Shown here: positions 17,955 through 26,554 of the stretch, piece after piece
Layout: each line of letters begins with the position of its first letter
Position numbering within the stretch: position 1 is the stretch's first letter
From: Okeania sp. KiyG1
GTDB lineage: Bacteria; Cyanobacteriota; Cyanobacteriia; Cyanobacteriales; Microcoleaceae
Reading direction: 5' to 3'
Length of the DNA stretch: 34,406 nt
NCBI RefSeq assembly: GCF_014132355.1
Contig: NZ_BLZO01000027.1
Location: 1-34,406, forward strand
Notes under the pieces: generated by a model
Seen by the model: the letters and a program-made list of their open reading frames with translations, nothing else
What the model was told of the DNA's origin: nothing
Database searches by the model: none
Translations under genes and position numbers: made by a program

Positions 17955-19685
17955 CACACACCTCAAATCCTTGAAGCTTCACAAAATGATATAGCTATTG
18001 CGATATCCGCAACAGAAAGGGGGAAGTAGATATTTTTCCCCATCACACACTCTCAAGTTATGCGCTTCACAAAATGAAATAGCTATTGCGACATCCGCAA
18101 CAAAGAGGGGAGGTAGATATTTTCCCCACCACACACTCTCAAGTTATGCGCTTCACAAAATGATATAGCTATTGCGACATACGCAACAGAAAGGGGGGAG
18201 TAGATATTTTCCCCATCACACACTCTCAAGTTATGCGCTTCACAAAATGATATAGCTATTGCGACATCCGCAACAAAGAGGGGAGGTAGATATTTTCCCC
18301 ACCACACACTCTCAAGTTATGCGCTTCACAAAATGATATAGCTATTGCGACATACGCAACAGAAAGGGGGGAGTAGATATTTTCCCCATCACACACTCTC
18401 AAGTTATGCGCTTCACAAAATGAAATAGCTATTGCGACATCCGCAACAAAGAGGGGAGGTAGATATTTTCCCCACCACACACTCTCAAGTTATGCGCTTC
18501 ACAAAATGATATAGCTATTGCGACATACGCAACAGAAAGGGGGGAGTAGATATTTTCCCCATCACACACTCTCAAGTTATGCGCTTCACAAAATGAAATA
18601 GCTATTGCGACATCCGCAACAAAGAGGGGAGGTAGATATTTTCCCCACCACACACTCTCAAGTTATGCGCTTCACAAAATGATATAGCTATTGCGACATA
18701 CGCAACAGAAAGGGGGGAGTAGATATTTTCCCCATCACACACTCTCAAGTTATGCGCTTCACAAAATGAAATAGCTATTGCCATATCCGCAACAGAAAGG
18801 GGGGAGTAGATATTTTTCCCATCACACACTCTCAAGTTATGCGCTTCACAAAATGAAATGACTATTGCCACATCCGCAAGACCAGAGAGGAAGTAGATAT
18901 TTTTCCTCATCACACACTCTCAAGTTATACGCTTCACAAAATGAAATGACTATTGCCACATCCGCAAGACCAGAGAGGAAGTAGATATTTTTCCTCATCA
19001 CACACTCTCAAGTTATGCGCTTCACAAAATGAAATGACTATTGCCACATCCGCAAGACCAGAGAGGAAGTAGATATTTTTCCTCATCACACACTCTCAAG
19101 TTATGCGCTTCACAAAATGAAATAGCTATTGCCATATCCGCAACAGAAAGGGGGGAGTAGATATTTTTCCCATCACACACTCTCAAGTTATGCGCTTCAC
19201 AAAATGAAATGACTATTGCCACATCCGCAAGACCAGAGGGGAAGTAGATATTTTCCCCATCACACACTCTCAAGTTATGCGCTTCACAAAATGAAATAGC
19301 TATTGCCACATCCGCAACAGAAAGGGGGAAGTAGATATTTTTCCCCATCACACACTCTCAAGTTATGCGCTTCACAAAATGAAATAGCTATTGCCATATC
19401 CGCAACAGAAAGGGGGGAGTAGATATTTTTCCCCATCACACACTCTCAAGTTATGCGCTTCACAAAATGAAATAGCTATTGCCATATCCGCAAGACCAGA
19501 GAGGAAGTAGATATTTTTCCACATCACACACTCTCAAGTTATGCGCTTCACAAAATGAAATAGCTATTGCGATATCCGCAACAGAGAGGGGAAGTAGATA
19601 TTTTTCCACATCACACACTCTCAAGTTATGCGCTTCACAAAATGAAATAGCTATTGCGATATCCGCAACAGAGAGAGGAAGCAGG
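17955..19685. repeat. about 20 tandem ~86/87-bp units with two conserved hairpins each
   Basis: Units start CACACACTCTCAAGTTATGCG and recur at 18044, 18130, 18217, 18303, 18390, 18476, 18563, 18649, 18736 and on, with alternating 86- and 87-bp spacing in the first half, a 173-bp higher-order pair. Each holds hairpin A (TTGCG-loop-CGCAA, shortened to TTGC/GCAA in many copies) and hairpin B (GGGGA(A)...T(T)CCCC). In the units near 18823-19090 hairpin B changes to GAGGAA...TTCCTC, altering both arms together. There are no unique spacers, and the 86-bp units break any reading frame. It ends at a TATAGCAGTCG element end. Function unknown; it might be a structured RNA array or a DNA structure. Confidence 0.95.
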
Positions 19686-19945
19686 TATAGCAGTCGCCTT
19701 CAAGATTCAGCACTTCGTACAAACCTTGCATACAAAATCCCTACCTTCCAATAACCAAAGATATGTAGCAAAACTTTTGATATAAAATCTCAAAATATTG
19801 CTTAATTTATTTTTCAAACTGTCAGAAAAGAAACTGCCAAAATCATCAGTTACTTACCAAAACCACTTTTGATAACCAAACTACCAGCTTTAATATTAGC
19901 TGTTAAAATTTCAACTTATAACTTCCTTCAACACAAAAAAATATT
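19686..19945. other. half-element TATAGCAGTCG and upstream region of the membrane protein gene
   Basis: TATAGCAGTCGCCTTCAAG at 19686 is the left end of the element family at 28749 and 31213, without the matching right end. The remainder is AT-rich and should hold the promoter of the gene at 19946. No other gene is seen. Confidence 0.5.
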
Positions 19946-20452
19946 ATGACAACTGAACAAAAAATTGCTAATTTCTTTCAAATGACAGACGAAGTTTGGT
20001 CACGTCATGCTCATCCCTGGAGTGTCTTAACTCGGTTCCCTATATTACCTTTAATTATTATTTCTCTTTGGAGCCGAACTTGGATTAATTGGTGGTGTCT
20101 AATTCCCATTATTATTGCCATTATATGGACTTGGATAAATCCCCGAATTTTTCCCAAACCAACCTCAACAAATAATTGGTTCTCAAAAGCAGTCTTCGGA
20201 GAAAGAGTTTGGTTAAACCGTCAAAAAATAGAAATTCCCAAACATCATCAACCCGTAATTAAGAATATTAATTTAATTTCTTTTGTAGGTTTACCATTTT
20301 GTATTTGGGGATTAATTCAGTTGAATATCTGGCCGACTTTATTAGGAATTACTCTGGTACTTTTAGGTAAAATGTGGTTTCTCGATCGCATGGTTTGGTT
20401 ATACGAAGAAATGAAAGATGCTAATTCAGAATATCAGAGTTGGTTGTATTAG
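19946..20452 (+). CDS. small integral membrane protein, DUF6653-like
   Basis: This 168-aa protein begins MTTEQKIANFFQMTDEVWSRHAHPW, a soluble tryptophan/histidine-rich N-terminus. There are four hydrophobic segments, at about 32-43, 47-64, 110-122 and 127-142, grouped as two hairpins, separated by a polar loop with GERVWLNRQKIEIPKHHQP. The ending is MVWLYEEMKDANSEYQSWLY. This fits the uncharacterised DUF6653 membrane family as I remember it; the family name is less certain than the membrane nature. The function is unknown. It stands alone between the tandem array and radC, with an A-rich leader and no strong ribosome binding site. Confidence 0.8.
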   Translation: MTTEQKIANFFQMTDEVWSRHAHPWSVLTRFPILPLIIISLWSRTWINWWCLIPIIIAIIWTWINPRIFPKPTSTNNWFSKAVFGERVWLNRQKIEIPKHHQPVIKNINLISFVGLPFCIWGLIQLNIWPTLLGITLVLLGKMWFLDRMVWLYEEMKDANSEYQSWLY

Positions 20453-21445
20453 TAATAAACTGAAAATTATATGCAGAAAAATCTAGAGTTAAATTGACGA
20501 TATTGCTAACTTAACCCTCCGGAATTACCAACTTCCTCTAATTTTAAATCAGCTTTCTCTTTGTCTTAAACTATTAAGAGTAATTTATCCTTTAAGTAAT
20601 ACCAATTCCCAAAAGTAACGCTATACTTGGGGGCAACTTCAGTTATTAAGTAATTAACATAGCTCGAATAACTTTTTTGCTAATTAGTAGCTAAATTTAA
20701 TGTTAATTATTCTTATTTGTACCGAATAATTAATAATTAATAATTAAATAATTCGCGCCTTTAAGCCGACCCTTTTAAGGGGAAAAAGCGGTCGTTAGCG
20801 TAGCTTCCCGTAGGGTGGGATGGCGAGGTCTCCTCGCCATATCCAATCGACCAAGAGAAGAAATAATATTTCCTTATATTCAATTCCGTAACAGTTTTAA
20901 CCAGAGGTAATTATCCATTATCCATTATCCATTATCCATTATCCATTATCCATTATCCATTAATGAATTCTCCCACACTCCCCTACTCTCCTACTCCCCT
21001 GCTCAATAAAATACGGTCAGCTTAAATAGGTAAAAAAAATATTTTTAGATTGACATTTCTAGCACCAAAGTATGATGTCCTAAAACATACTTACAACCGA
21101 ATAAATACTGAAATTATCTTGACTTTTCTCCTTTCTTCCCTCCTGTTTACGGAGCATGACAAACGGAAATTCTGAGTTCTAGCTAAGTTATTTATTAAGT
21201 ATTTAACCGAACATGGTATAACTTATATTATGTTTAGAAATTATCGACCTTAATTTTTTAACAAAAAAGTCAGGTCTTAAGACTTCCCTTTGAAGAGGAT
21301 AAAAAAGAAAAATCTCTATCTTCAAAACCTCCCTATTGGAGGATATACTGATAGCCTAGCTCATCTTTCTAAGGGTAGCTTCTCTCTCAAGAGCCTAACT
21401 AATAGCTAATAACTGATAACTGATAACTGATAACTGATAACTGAA
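20453..21445. other. 993-base repeat-rich spacer
   Basis: No credible gene. Contents in order: AT-rich sequence; a GC hairpin ATGGCGAGG-TCT-CCTCGCCAT at 20820-20840; seven tandem TTATCCA units at 20911-20962; CTCCCCTA-type runs near 20970-21000; ends of the ATATTATGTTCGG element family near 21206-21235 (TTAACCGAACATGGTATA and TATATTATGTTTAG); and TAACTGATAACTGATAACTGA units at 21407-21444, running to the radC start. Confidence 0.6.
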
Positions 21446-21450
21446 ATGAC
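21407..21450 (-). repeat. CAGTTATCAG repeat abutting and overlapping the radC start
   Basis: On the minus strand it reads GTCATTTCAGTTATCAGTTATC, the head of the element also found at 3991 and 6523. Its first bases, GTCAT, are the reverse complement of ATGAC, which is the radC start codon plus two bases. Confidence 0.75.
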
Positions 21451-22177
21451 CTACAGTCTCAGAATTGCAGACTTACCAAGCAATGAACGACCACGAGAAA
21501 GATTAATTGCCTCTGGTCCGAAAAGTCTTTCCACCGCAGAATTAATTGCTATTCTCTTAGGTACAGGTCAAGGAAAAGGGAAACTTTCTGCTGTAGGTCT
21601 CGGACAATACATATTAAATCAATTAAGTCAACATCAACGTGACCCCCTCTCAATTCTCCGTAATATTACAGTTCAAGAATTAACTCAAATTCATGGTATT
21701 GGTACAGCAAAAGCAACAACTATTTTGGCTGCCATTGAATTAGGAAAAAGAGTATTTCAATCTCGCCCTCCAGAATTAGCTCTTATTGAAAGTCCCCAAG
21801 CTGCTGCAGATGCTTTAAGTCAAGATTTAATGTGGCAAACCCAAGAAAAATTTGCCGTTTTACTCTTAGATGTAAATAACCGCTTACTCGGAACTCAAGT
21901 AATTACTATCGGTACCGCAACAGAAACATTAGCTCATCCCCGGGAAATTTTTCGAGAAGTGATTCGCCAAGGTGCAACCAGAGTTATTATTTCTCACAAT
22001 CATCCTTCTGGAAATGTAGAACCAAGCCCCGAAGATATCAACTTAACCAGGCAACTCTTAGCAGGAGCGCAATTTTTAGCTATTCCCCTACTCGACCATA
22101 TCATTATGGGTAATGGAGAACATTCCAGTTTGCGTCAGACAACTAATTTGTGGGAAGAATATCCTCAAGGAGATTGA
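21446..22177 (+). CDS. radC: RadC family JAMM/MPN domain protein
   Basis: This 243-aa protein is the standard RadC (UPF0758) protein. The N-terminal helix-hairpin-helix part includes [28 protein letters not shown] (11-41) and IHGIGTAKA (82-90). The C-terminal MPN domain has the metal-binding JAMM motif SHNHPSG...D with His184, His186 and Asp197. Despite its name a role in repair is doubtful; the fold resembles metal-dependent deubiquitinase-type proteases and the cellular role is unresolved. The start [11 protein letters not shown] agrees with other cyanobacterial RadC proteins, so the ATG at 21446 is right even though its bases coincide with the end of a dispersed repeat that replaces any normal leader. 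Confidence 0.95.
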   Translation: MTYSLRIADLPSNERPRERLIASGPKSLSTAELIAILLGTGQGKGKLSAVGLGQYILNQLSQHQRDPLSILRNITVQELTQIHGIGTAKATTILAAIELGKRVFQSRPPELALIESPQAAADALSQDLMWQTQEKFAVLLLDVNNRLLGTQVITIGTATETLAHPREIFREVIRQGATRVIISHNHPSGNVEPSPEDINLTRQLLAGAQFLAIPLLDHIIMGNGEHSSLRQTTNLWEEYPQGD

Positions 22178-22376
22178 TCTAAATTTAGAATTCAGAATTT
22201 AGAATTCATATAGAATCCGGTTATATAGTAATTTGGACTTTGGACAAAAACCTGGTTTAGTTAGCGTAAATATTACCCTAACTAAACCAGGCAATATCCC
22301 TCTATTTCTAGTGAATTTAATCACTGAAAAATAGAAACAATGGAGGGCAGTCACCGACGGGGATGCCAACTTTTAG

Positions 22377-23158
22377 TTATTTTCGAGAATTTTTATTCCC
22401 TTTTGTGATAACTTGATGACGAGTTCGTGGTGTTATTTTATATCCTTTAATCCGTCCGGTAGAATAACCTCGACGTTTGGGAGATGTAGCCATTGTACCC
22501 AAAGTCGAAATTATTCTATAAAAGTCTCTTTGAACTAAACTGGGAGTAATTTTAACTGATTTGTTACTCTTCAAATACTGTTCCCAATGATGGGAAAAAA
22601 AACACGATTATTCCTTGCTACCCATAAATTAACATAAGCAATAAGTGTTAATTTGAACCAATTTTCTTCATGTTTGACATCTGGAGTTGAATAAGCTGTC
22701 ATTAACAATCTTTGTTTACCAAATCGGAACAGATGTTCCATGTCATAACGTTGTCGATAAGATTCATAGCAATCAATGAGGCTTAACTCTTCACGACGAG
22801 AACCAATCACAATTAGCCACATTGGTTTCCAAATCTGATTACCAATTTCATCTGTGACAGTAATTCGCACTAAAGTAAAAGGATAACGGTTCATTTTATG
22901 GTTTTTAGTTCCCCTCATTAACATCTGGTTCCAACCCGAAATTGTCACTGTCATTTGACGACCTTTTTTAGTAGTAAACATGGATTGACTACAAAGAGTT
23001 GGTTCATGCCAAATATTCTGATCTTTGAGGTCAAATTTATCTCCGTAGCAACGGGGGTGTTCCGAGGTGATTTCCTGATTTTTTTCCCTGATAAATTGAC
23101 GGTAAAAGACTCGATTACTTCTATTATAAATTACAATCTGCGGAGCCAATTTTTCCAA
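22377..23158 (-). pseudogene. IS4-like DDE transposase, C-terminal remnant, frameshifted
   Basis: The frame from 23158 encodes the C-terminal half of a transposase. SLIDCYESYRQRYDMEHLFRFGKQRLL contains the Y-(2)-R-(3)-E-(6)-K signature of IS4-type enzymes, with the catalytic Glu. At a run of eight T (minus strand, near 22597) the frame shifts by one; the second frame continues SHHWEQYLKSNKSVKITPSLVQRDF... to a basic C-terminus at 22377. The N-terminal part carrying the first two catalytic Asp residues is not recognisable; an in-frame stop lies just before the TTG at 23158. It cannot be an active enzyme by itself, although other copies in the genome could act on its ends. Confidence 0.85.
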
Positions 23159-23367
23159 TGGCTACTGATTCTCACAAAAAAACTAAATATAAATATTTAG
23201 GAAAAGCCGGAAGTGAAGCTCATATTAATGCAGTGGAAAAAATGACTCGAAGAAATATTATTAATGAGTTGGAAAGGGTTGTTCATTCCCTTCAAGAAAG
23301 TTATTTAGATATCTGTTTCGGTGGAGAAATTGAACCAGACCCATCCTATGATTTTCAAATGGGATAA
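23158..23367 (+). CDS. hypothetical 69-aa protein inside the IS limits
   Basis: An ATG at 23158 opens MATDSHKKTKYKYLGKAGSE and runs to FGGEIEPDPSYDFQMG. The composition is protein-like: a lysine-rich start, then an amphipathic helix (INAVEKMTRRNIINELERVVHSLQ), then an acidic end. It points away from the transposase remnant and occupies the place where the transposase N-terminus would be expected. No family is recognised. It may be a passenger ORF of the IS, a piece of a host gene captured by it, or a chance ORF. Confidence 0.4.
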   Translation: MATDSHKKTKYKYLGKAGSEAHINAVEKMTRRNIINELERVVHSLQESYLDICFGGEIEPDPSYDFQMG

Positions 23368-23626
23368 ATAATGTCATAAACGAAGATAATTCCAGATTTA
23401 ATACCATTTTTAAAAAGAATGTTACGAATAATAAGCACTATAAAAAGACTTTCAAATAAAGTTTTTTGACAAAAATGTGATTTACAACATCAAAAATGGT
23501 ATTAAATATATCCATTCTGCATTCTAAATTCTAAATTCTAAATTAGAATAAACACCCTAACTATTTGTAGCAAACATTTATCAATTTGGTATAATTCGCT
23601 CTTTAAACCTTAATTAAGATTATTAG
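23368..23626. other. gene-free stretch inside the IS limits
   Basis: AT-rich sequence with CATTCTAAATTCTAAATTCTAAATTAG tandem units near 23517-23545 and ACCCTAACTATTTGTAGCAA...ATTTATCAATTTGGTATAATTC, which recurs near 31671-31715. No gene is visible. Confidence 0.5.
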
Positions 23627-23700
23627 TGTAAATATTACGCTAACTTTTTTATTTGCCCAAAGTCCAATAGTAATAGTATATGTTGATAATTCTATAATTA

Positions 23701-23952
23701 GGGCTTGCTGATTAAATATAAAAGTATTTACAGATAAAGGTTTTAGCCTTTTGGGGTCGAAAAAAGTGCCTAGTTTTCAGCCTAAAACCCTCAAAAAGGA
23801 GCGTATTTTAGGCGCATAGTTGGGCAGAAAAATCAAGGGACAATTCTTACTCCTACCTCCTCTAAGTTCCCATTTCTCCCCTCCTGGGAGGGGTTAGGGG
23901 TGGGTTGTCTCCTGTCTCCTACCCCCTACTAAAAGACTTTTTCAGCAAACCC
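23701..23952 (+). mobile_element. GGGCTTGCTGA MITE (copy 1), 252 bp
   Basis: The ends are GGGCTTGCTGATTAA and ...TTTTTCAGCAAACCC. It is flanked on both sides by TAATTA (23695-23700 and 23953-23958), a 6-bp target duplication. Interior blocks AAAGGTTTTAGCC, CCTAAAACCCTCAAAAAGG and TTGGGCAGAAAAATCAAGGG recur in the other copies. No ORF. Confidence 0.9.
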
Positions 23953-24004
23953 TAATTACTTCAATATTCTCCTAACTCCTGTCTCCTGTATCCTGTCTCC
24001 TACC

Positions 24005-26524
24005 CTAATTAGACCTAACAACTGACTTGACAGTTTTTACTTGATTTGGATTCATTGCCGCTTTCGGATAAGCAATACGTTTGTGATTGTACTGTTCCCA
24101 TACCTGTACAAAAATTTCAGCAACAGTTGACATTTCTGCCCTCGTCAAACCAGAATCAACCAATTGATTATCCTGCCACCGTGCCCGCATAATTTTCTTC
24201 ACCATCTGTAAAGCATCCTTATGAGTCGCATCTTTAAGCGATCGCAAAGCTGCCTCACAAGAATCTGCCAACATCACAATAGCAGTTTCTCGTGATTGTG
24301 GAATTGGTCCTGCATAGCGAAACATCTCTTCCTTAACTACCTTTGCTCCCTTCTCAGCTCTTTGTTTAGCTTGATAATAAAAATAAGCAATCAACATTGT
24401 ACCCTGATGTTCAGGAATAAACGCCGTAATAGCCTTTGGTAATCGGTGTCTACGAGCCATTACCAATCCTTCAGTAACGTGCTTTCTGATAATTTCCACA
24501 CTCACCCACGGGTCTTTAATTTCATCATGTTTGTTCGGCCCACCCATTTGATTTTCAATAAATCCCAATGGATCGTGCATTTTACCAATATCGTGATACA
24601 AAGTACCCGTTCTCACCAATTCCACATTACAACCAATTGCCCGTGCTGCCGCTTCTGCCAAACTTGCCACAAACAGAGTATGCTGAAAAGTACCAGGTGC
24701 TTCCGATGCCAAACGCTTCAACAGAGGGCGGTTAGGATTAGCCAATTCAGACAAACGAATTGGAGTAATCAAATCAAACAAATGCTCCAAATATGGACTC
24801 AAACCCAAAGCAACAATACTCCAAACCAAACCAGCTACCGTTTGCAAACCCACCGGACCTGCGATCGCATACCATAGTAATCCTGGTGTTGCACGAACAA
24901 TCAAATTTGTCAACAAATAAACAGTACCTTGAGTTAATCCTACCCCAAAACCTAACAATGCTTGTTCTTCACGCGATCGCATCTTTTCCGCTATTACACT
25001 ACCAACAATACCACCAGCAGCACTAGCAAACCAATCTATTTTATCAACATCCATCCCAATAGGCAGTATCACAGAAATTAATCCCACCACTGTTACTCCC
25101 ATAGTTGAACCATAGAAAGTTCCTACCAATAATCCAATAGCTGGTAAACTGCTCAATGGCACTCTCAAGCTAATCAGCAATGGTGCGCTCAAACTCAAAA
25201 GCAACAAAAGTATATTATCTCTGCGCCTAAAACAAGGTTTAAATTGCCTTTCTACTATAACTACTATACCTACAGCTCCACTGACAATCCCCACAAAAAC
25301 CACCAAACCATGCCAATTCACTGTACGGCGACTTAAGCCAAAATGATCTAGTAACACAAATGCCTTACGGCTAATATTTTTCCCCTTCCTAACAATGACT
25401 TCATCCTTTCTGACCTTGTATGTTACTGTTTCAATATCTTGTGCTGCCAGTTCCACTGATTGCTTAGTTCCTTCTGGATCTAGAGATAAATTAGCCTCCA
25501 AAGCAGCCTTCAAAACATTAATTGCTAAATCCTCCGCCGCCAGAGGAACTACACCAGTTACTTGAACCTTCAATGCTTTCACCCATTCCTGTTTGGGTAA
25601 ATTTGGCGATATTCCTTGAGCCAGCATTCGCTCTTTTACATTTTTAATACCTAATTGAGTTTTTTGCCAATCAGTTTCAGACAGTTCTAGTAAAGTAGAA
25701 TCGTATACCTCATAACCCTCAATTTCTTGCTGTTTAGCCAGAGCTTCTGTTGCGTCTTTGTATAAATCACGAGCTTGTGATACCTCATACAAAACTCTCT
25801 CATAGTTTTGAAAAAAACTTCTTTTGCGATAAGTTAATAACTCTGAAATTGCTTGTCGATCTTTACTACTAATAACTATAGAATTTTGACTATTTTCTTG
25901 ATACTCTGCTAGGATTAATGCCTTACTTAATAATTGATTATTGTCTATCAAATTATTATTGTTACTGACAAATTCTATAGAGTCTATTGACTCTTTAGTT
26001 AACATAGAATCAGCAGTTATTCCTGGTTGAGGTCCAGGAGGTCTTTCTTTTAACTCTTCCTCTACTATTTGTTGAATACCCAGCCACTTTTCTTGGGAAA
26101 TTTGTCGCAGGTGTTGCTGAGTAGCTGTTGATAATATACCTGTATTCACAAATGGGAAATTAACAACTATCTCTCTGATTTGATTACCCAGTGCCAGTAT
26201 TTCAGCTAATTCTTTATCAACCTTTTGATTCACTGACTCATTAATCATCAACACAGTGATATCACCAAGTCTAGCTGACTTGCGCTGCTCTTCAGTAACT
26301 TTATTGTCGGGAACTGTAGCACTTTCCGGAGCCAGGATAGTTTGAGGAGCAACAGTTCCCTCATCTAACTTTGGCTGACTGTAGTAACGTTGACCTATAG
26401 TAGCTGTTAGAGATGCTATTGTCAGCACCACTAAAATTGGTGAAGTTGCCAGAGTTGACCAACTCGGTAGTTGTTGTTTTTTCTGAGGCTTCAATAATTT
26501 CCCAATTAAATCTGTCAGATGCAT
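24005..26524 (-). CDS. pgpH: 7TM-HD family (PgpH-like) HD-domain phosphodiesterase
   Basis: This 839-aa membrane protein has the PgpH/YqfF layout: a short cytoplasmic N-terminus, one TM segment (~28-45), a large extracytoplasmic 7TMR-HDED region (~50-395), a cluster of TM helices (~400-570), and a C-terminal cytoplasmic HD domain with HTLFVASLAEAAARA, YHDIGK (around residue 643) and EHQGT metal/catalytic motifs. Characterised members hydrolyse cyclic di-AMP, so a c-di-AMP phosphodiesterase role in osmotic and potassium control is likely but not shown here. The length is normal for cyanobacteria. It starts 30 bases downstream of the broken ADP-ribosylglycohydrolase-like gene on the same strand, suggesting a former two-gene unit. 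The ATG at 26524 follows an AAGAAA-like site. Confidence 0.9.
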   Translation of the reverse strand: MHLTDLIGKLLKPQKKQQLPSWSTLATSPILVVLTIASLTATIGQRYYSQPKLDEGTVAPQTILAPESATVPDNKVTEEQRKSARLGDITVLMINESVNQKVDKELAEILALGNQIREIVVNFPFVNTGILSTATQQHLRQISQEKWLGIQQIVEEELKERPPGPQPGITADSMLTKESIDSIEFVSNNNNLIDNNQLLSKALILAEYQENSQNSIVISSKDRQAISELLTYRKRSFFQNYERVLYEVSQARDLYKDATEALAKQQEIEGYEVYDSTLLELSETDWQKTQLGIKNVKERMLAQGISPNLPKQEWVKALKVQVTGVVPLAAEDLAINVLKAALEANLSLDPEGTKQSVELAAQDIETVTYKVRKDEVIVRKGKNISRKAFVLLDHFGLSRRTVNWHGLVVFVGIVSGAVGIVVIVERQFKPCFRRRDNILLLLLSLSAPLLISLRVPLSSLPAIGLLVGTFYGSTMGVTVVGLISVILPIGMDVDKIDWFASAAGGIVGSVIAEKMRSREEQALLGFGVGLTQGTVYLLTNLIVRATPGLLWYAIAGPVGLQTVAGLVWSIVALGLSPYLEHLFDLITPIRLSELANPNRPLLKRLASEAPGTFQHTLFVASLAEAAARAIGCNVELVRTGTLYHDIGKMHDPLGFIENQMGGPNKHDEIKDPWVSVEIIRKHVTEGLVMARRHRLPKAITAFIPEHQGTMLIAYFYYQAKQRAEKGAKVVKEEMFRYAGPIPQSRETAIVMLADSCEAALRSLKDATHKDALQMVKKIMRARWQDNQLVDSGLTRAEMSTVAEIFVQVWEQYNHKRIAYPKAAMNPNQVKTVKSVVRSN

Positions 26525-26554
26525 ATTTCTTGATGTCTACACATCATAGAGTTT

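Larger units (their letters stand above)
22226..23675. mobile_element. decayed insertion sequence with ~50-bp imperfect inverted ends
   Basis: The left end (22226-22282) reads TAGTAATTTGGACTTTGGACAAA...GTTAGCGTAAATATTAC, and the right end (23627-23675), reverse complemented, reads CTATTACTATTGGACTTTGGG...GTTAGCGTAAATATTAC. Between them lies a frameshifted, N-terminally incomplete IS4-like transposase. The flanks join into the repeat seen unfilled at 9037-9084, supporting these limits. The left end also contains a perfect 14-bp hairpin (CCTGGTTTAGTTAG / CTAACTAAACCAGG, 22251-22291). Confidence 0.75.

Noticed and set aside
18083-19351. Minus-strand ORFs repeating MWWGKYLPPLFVADVAIAISF-like units, and a plus-strand ORF at 19479-19754
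   Set aside because: They arise from the tandem array. The frame survives only across 87-bp units and is broken by each 86-bp unit; the proteins differ only by array period and have no start signals.
17955-19685. CRISPR array
   Set aside because: The units are 86-87 bp and similar over their full length. There are no short identical repeats separated by unique spacers, and no cas genes are nearby.
24446-25026. Two plus-strand ORFs of 143 and 77 aa
   Set aside because: They are antisense to the well-supported pgpH coding sequence and have no domain character.
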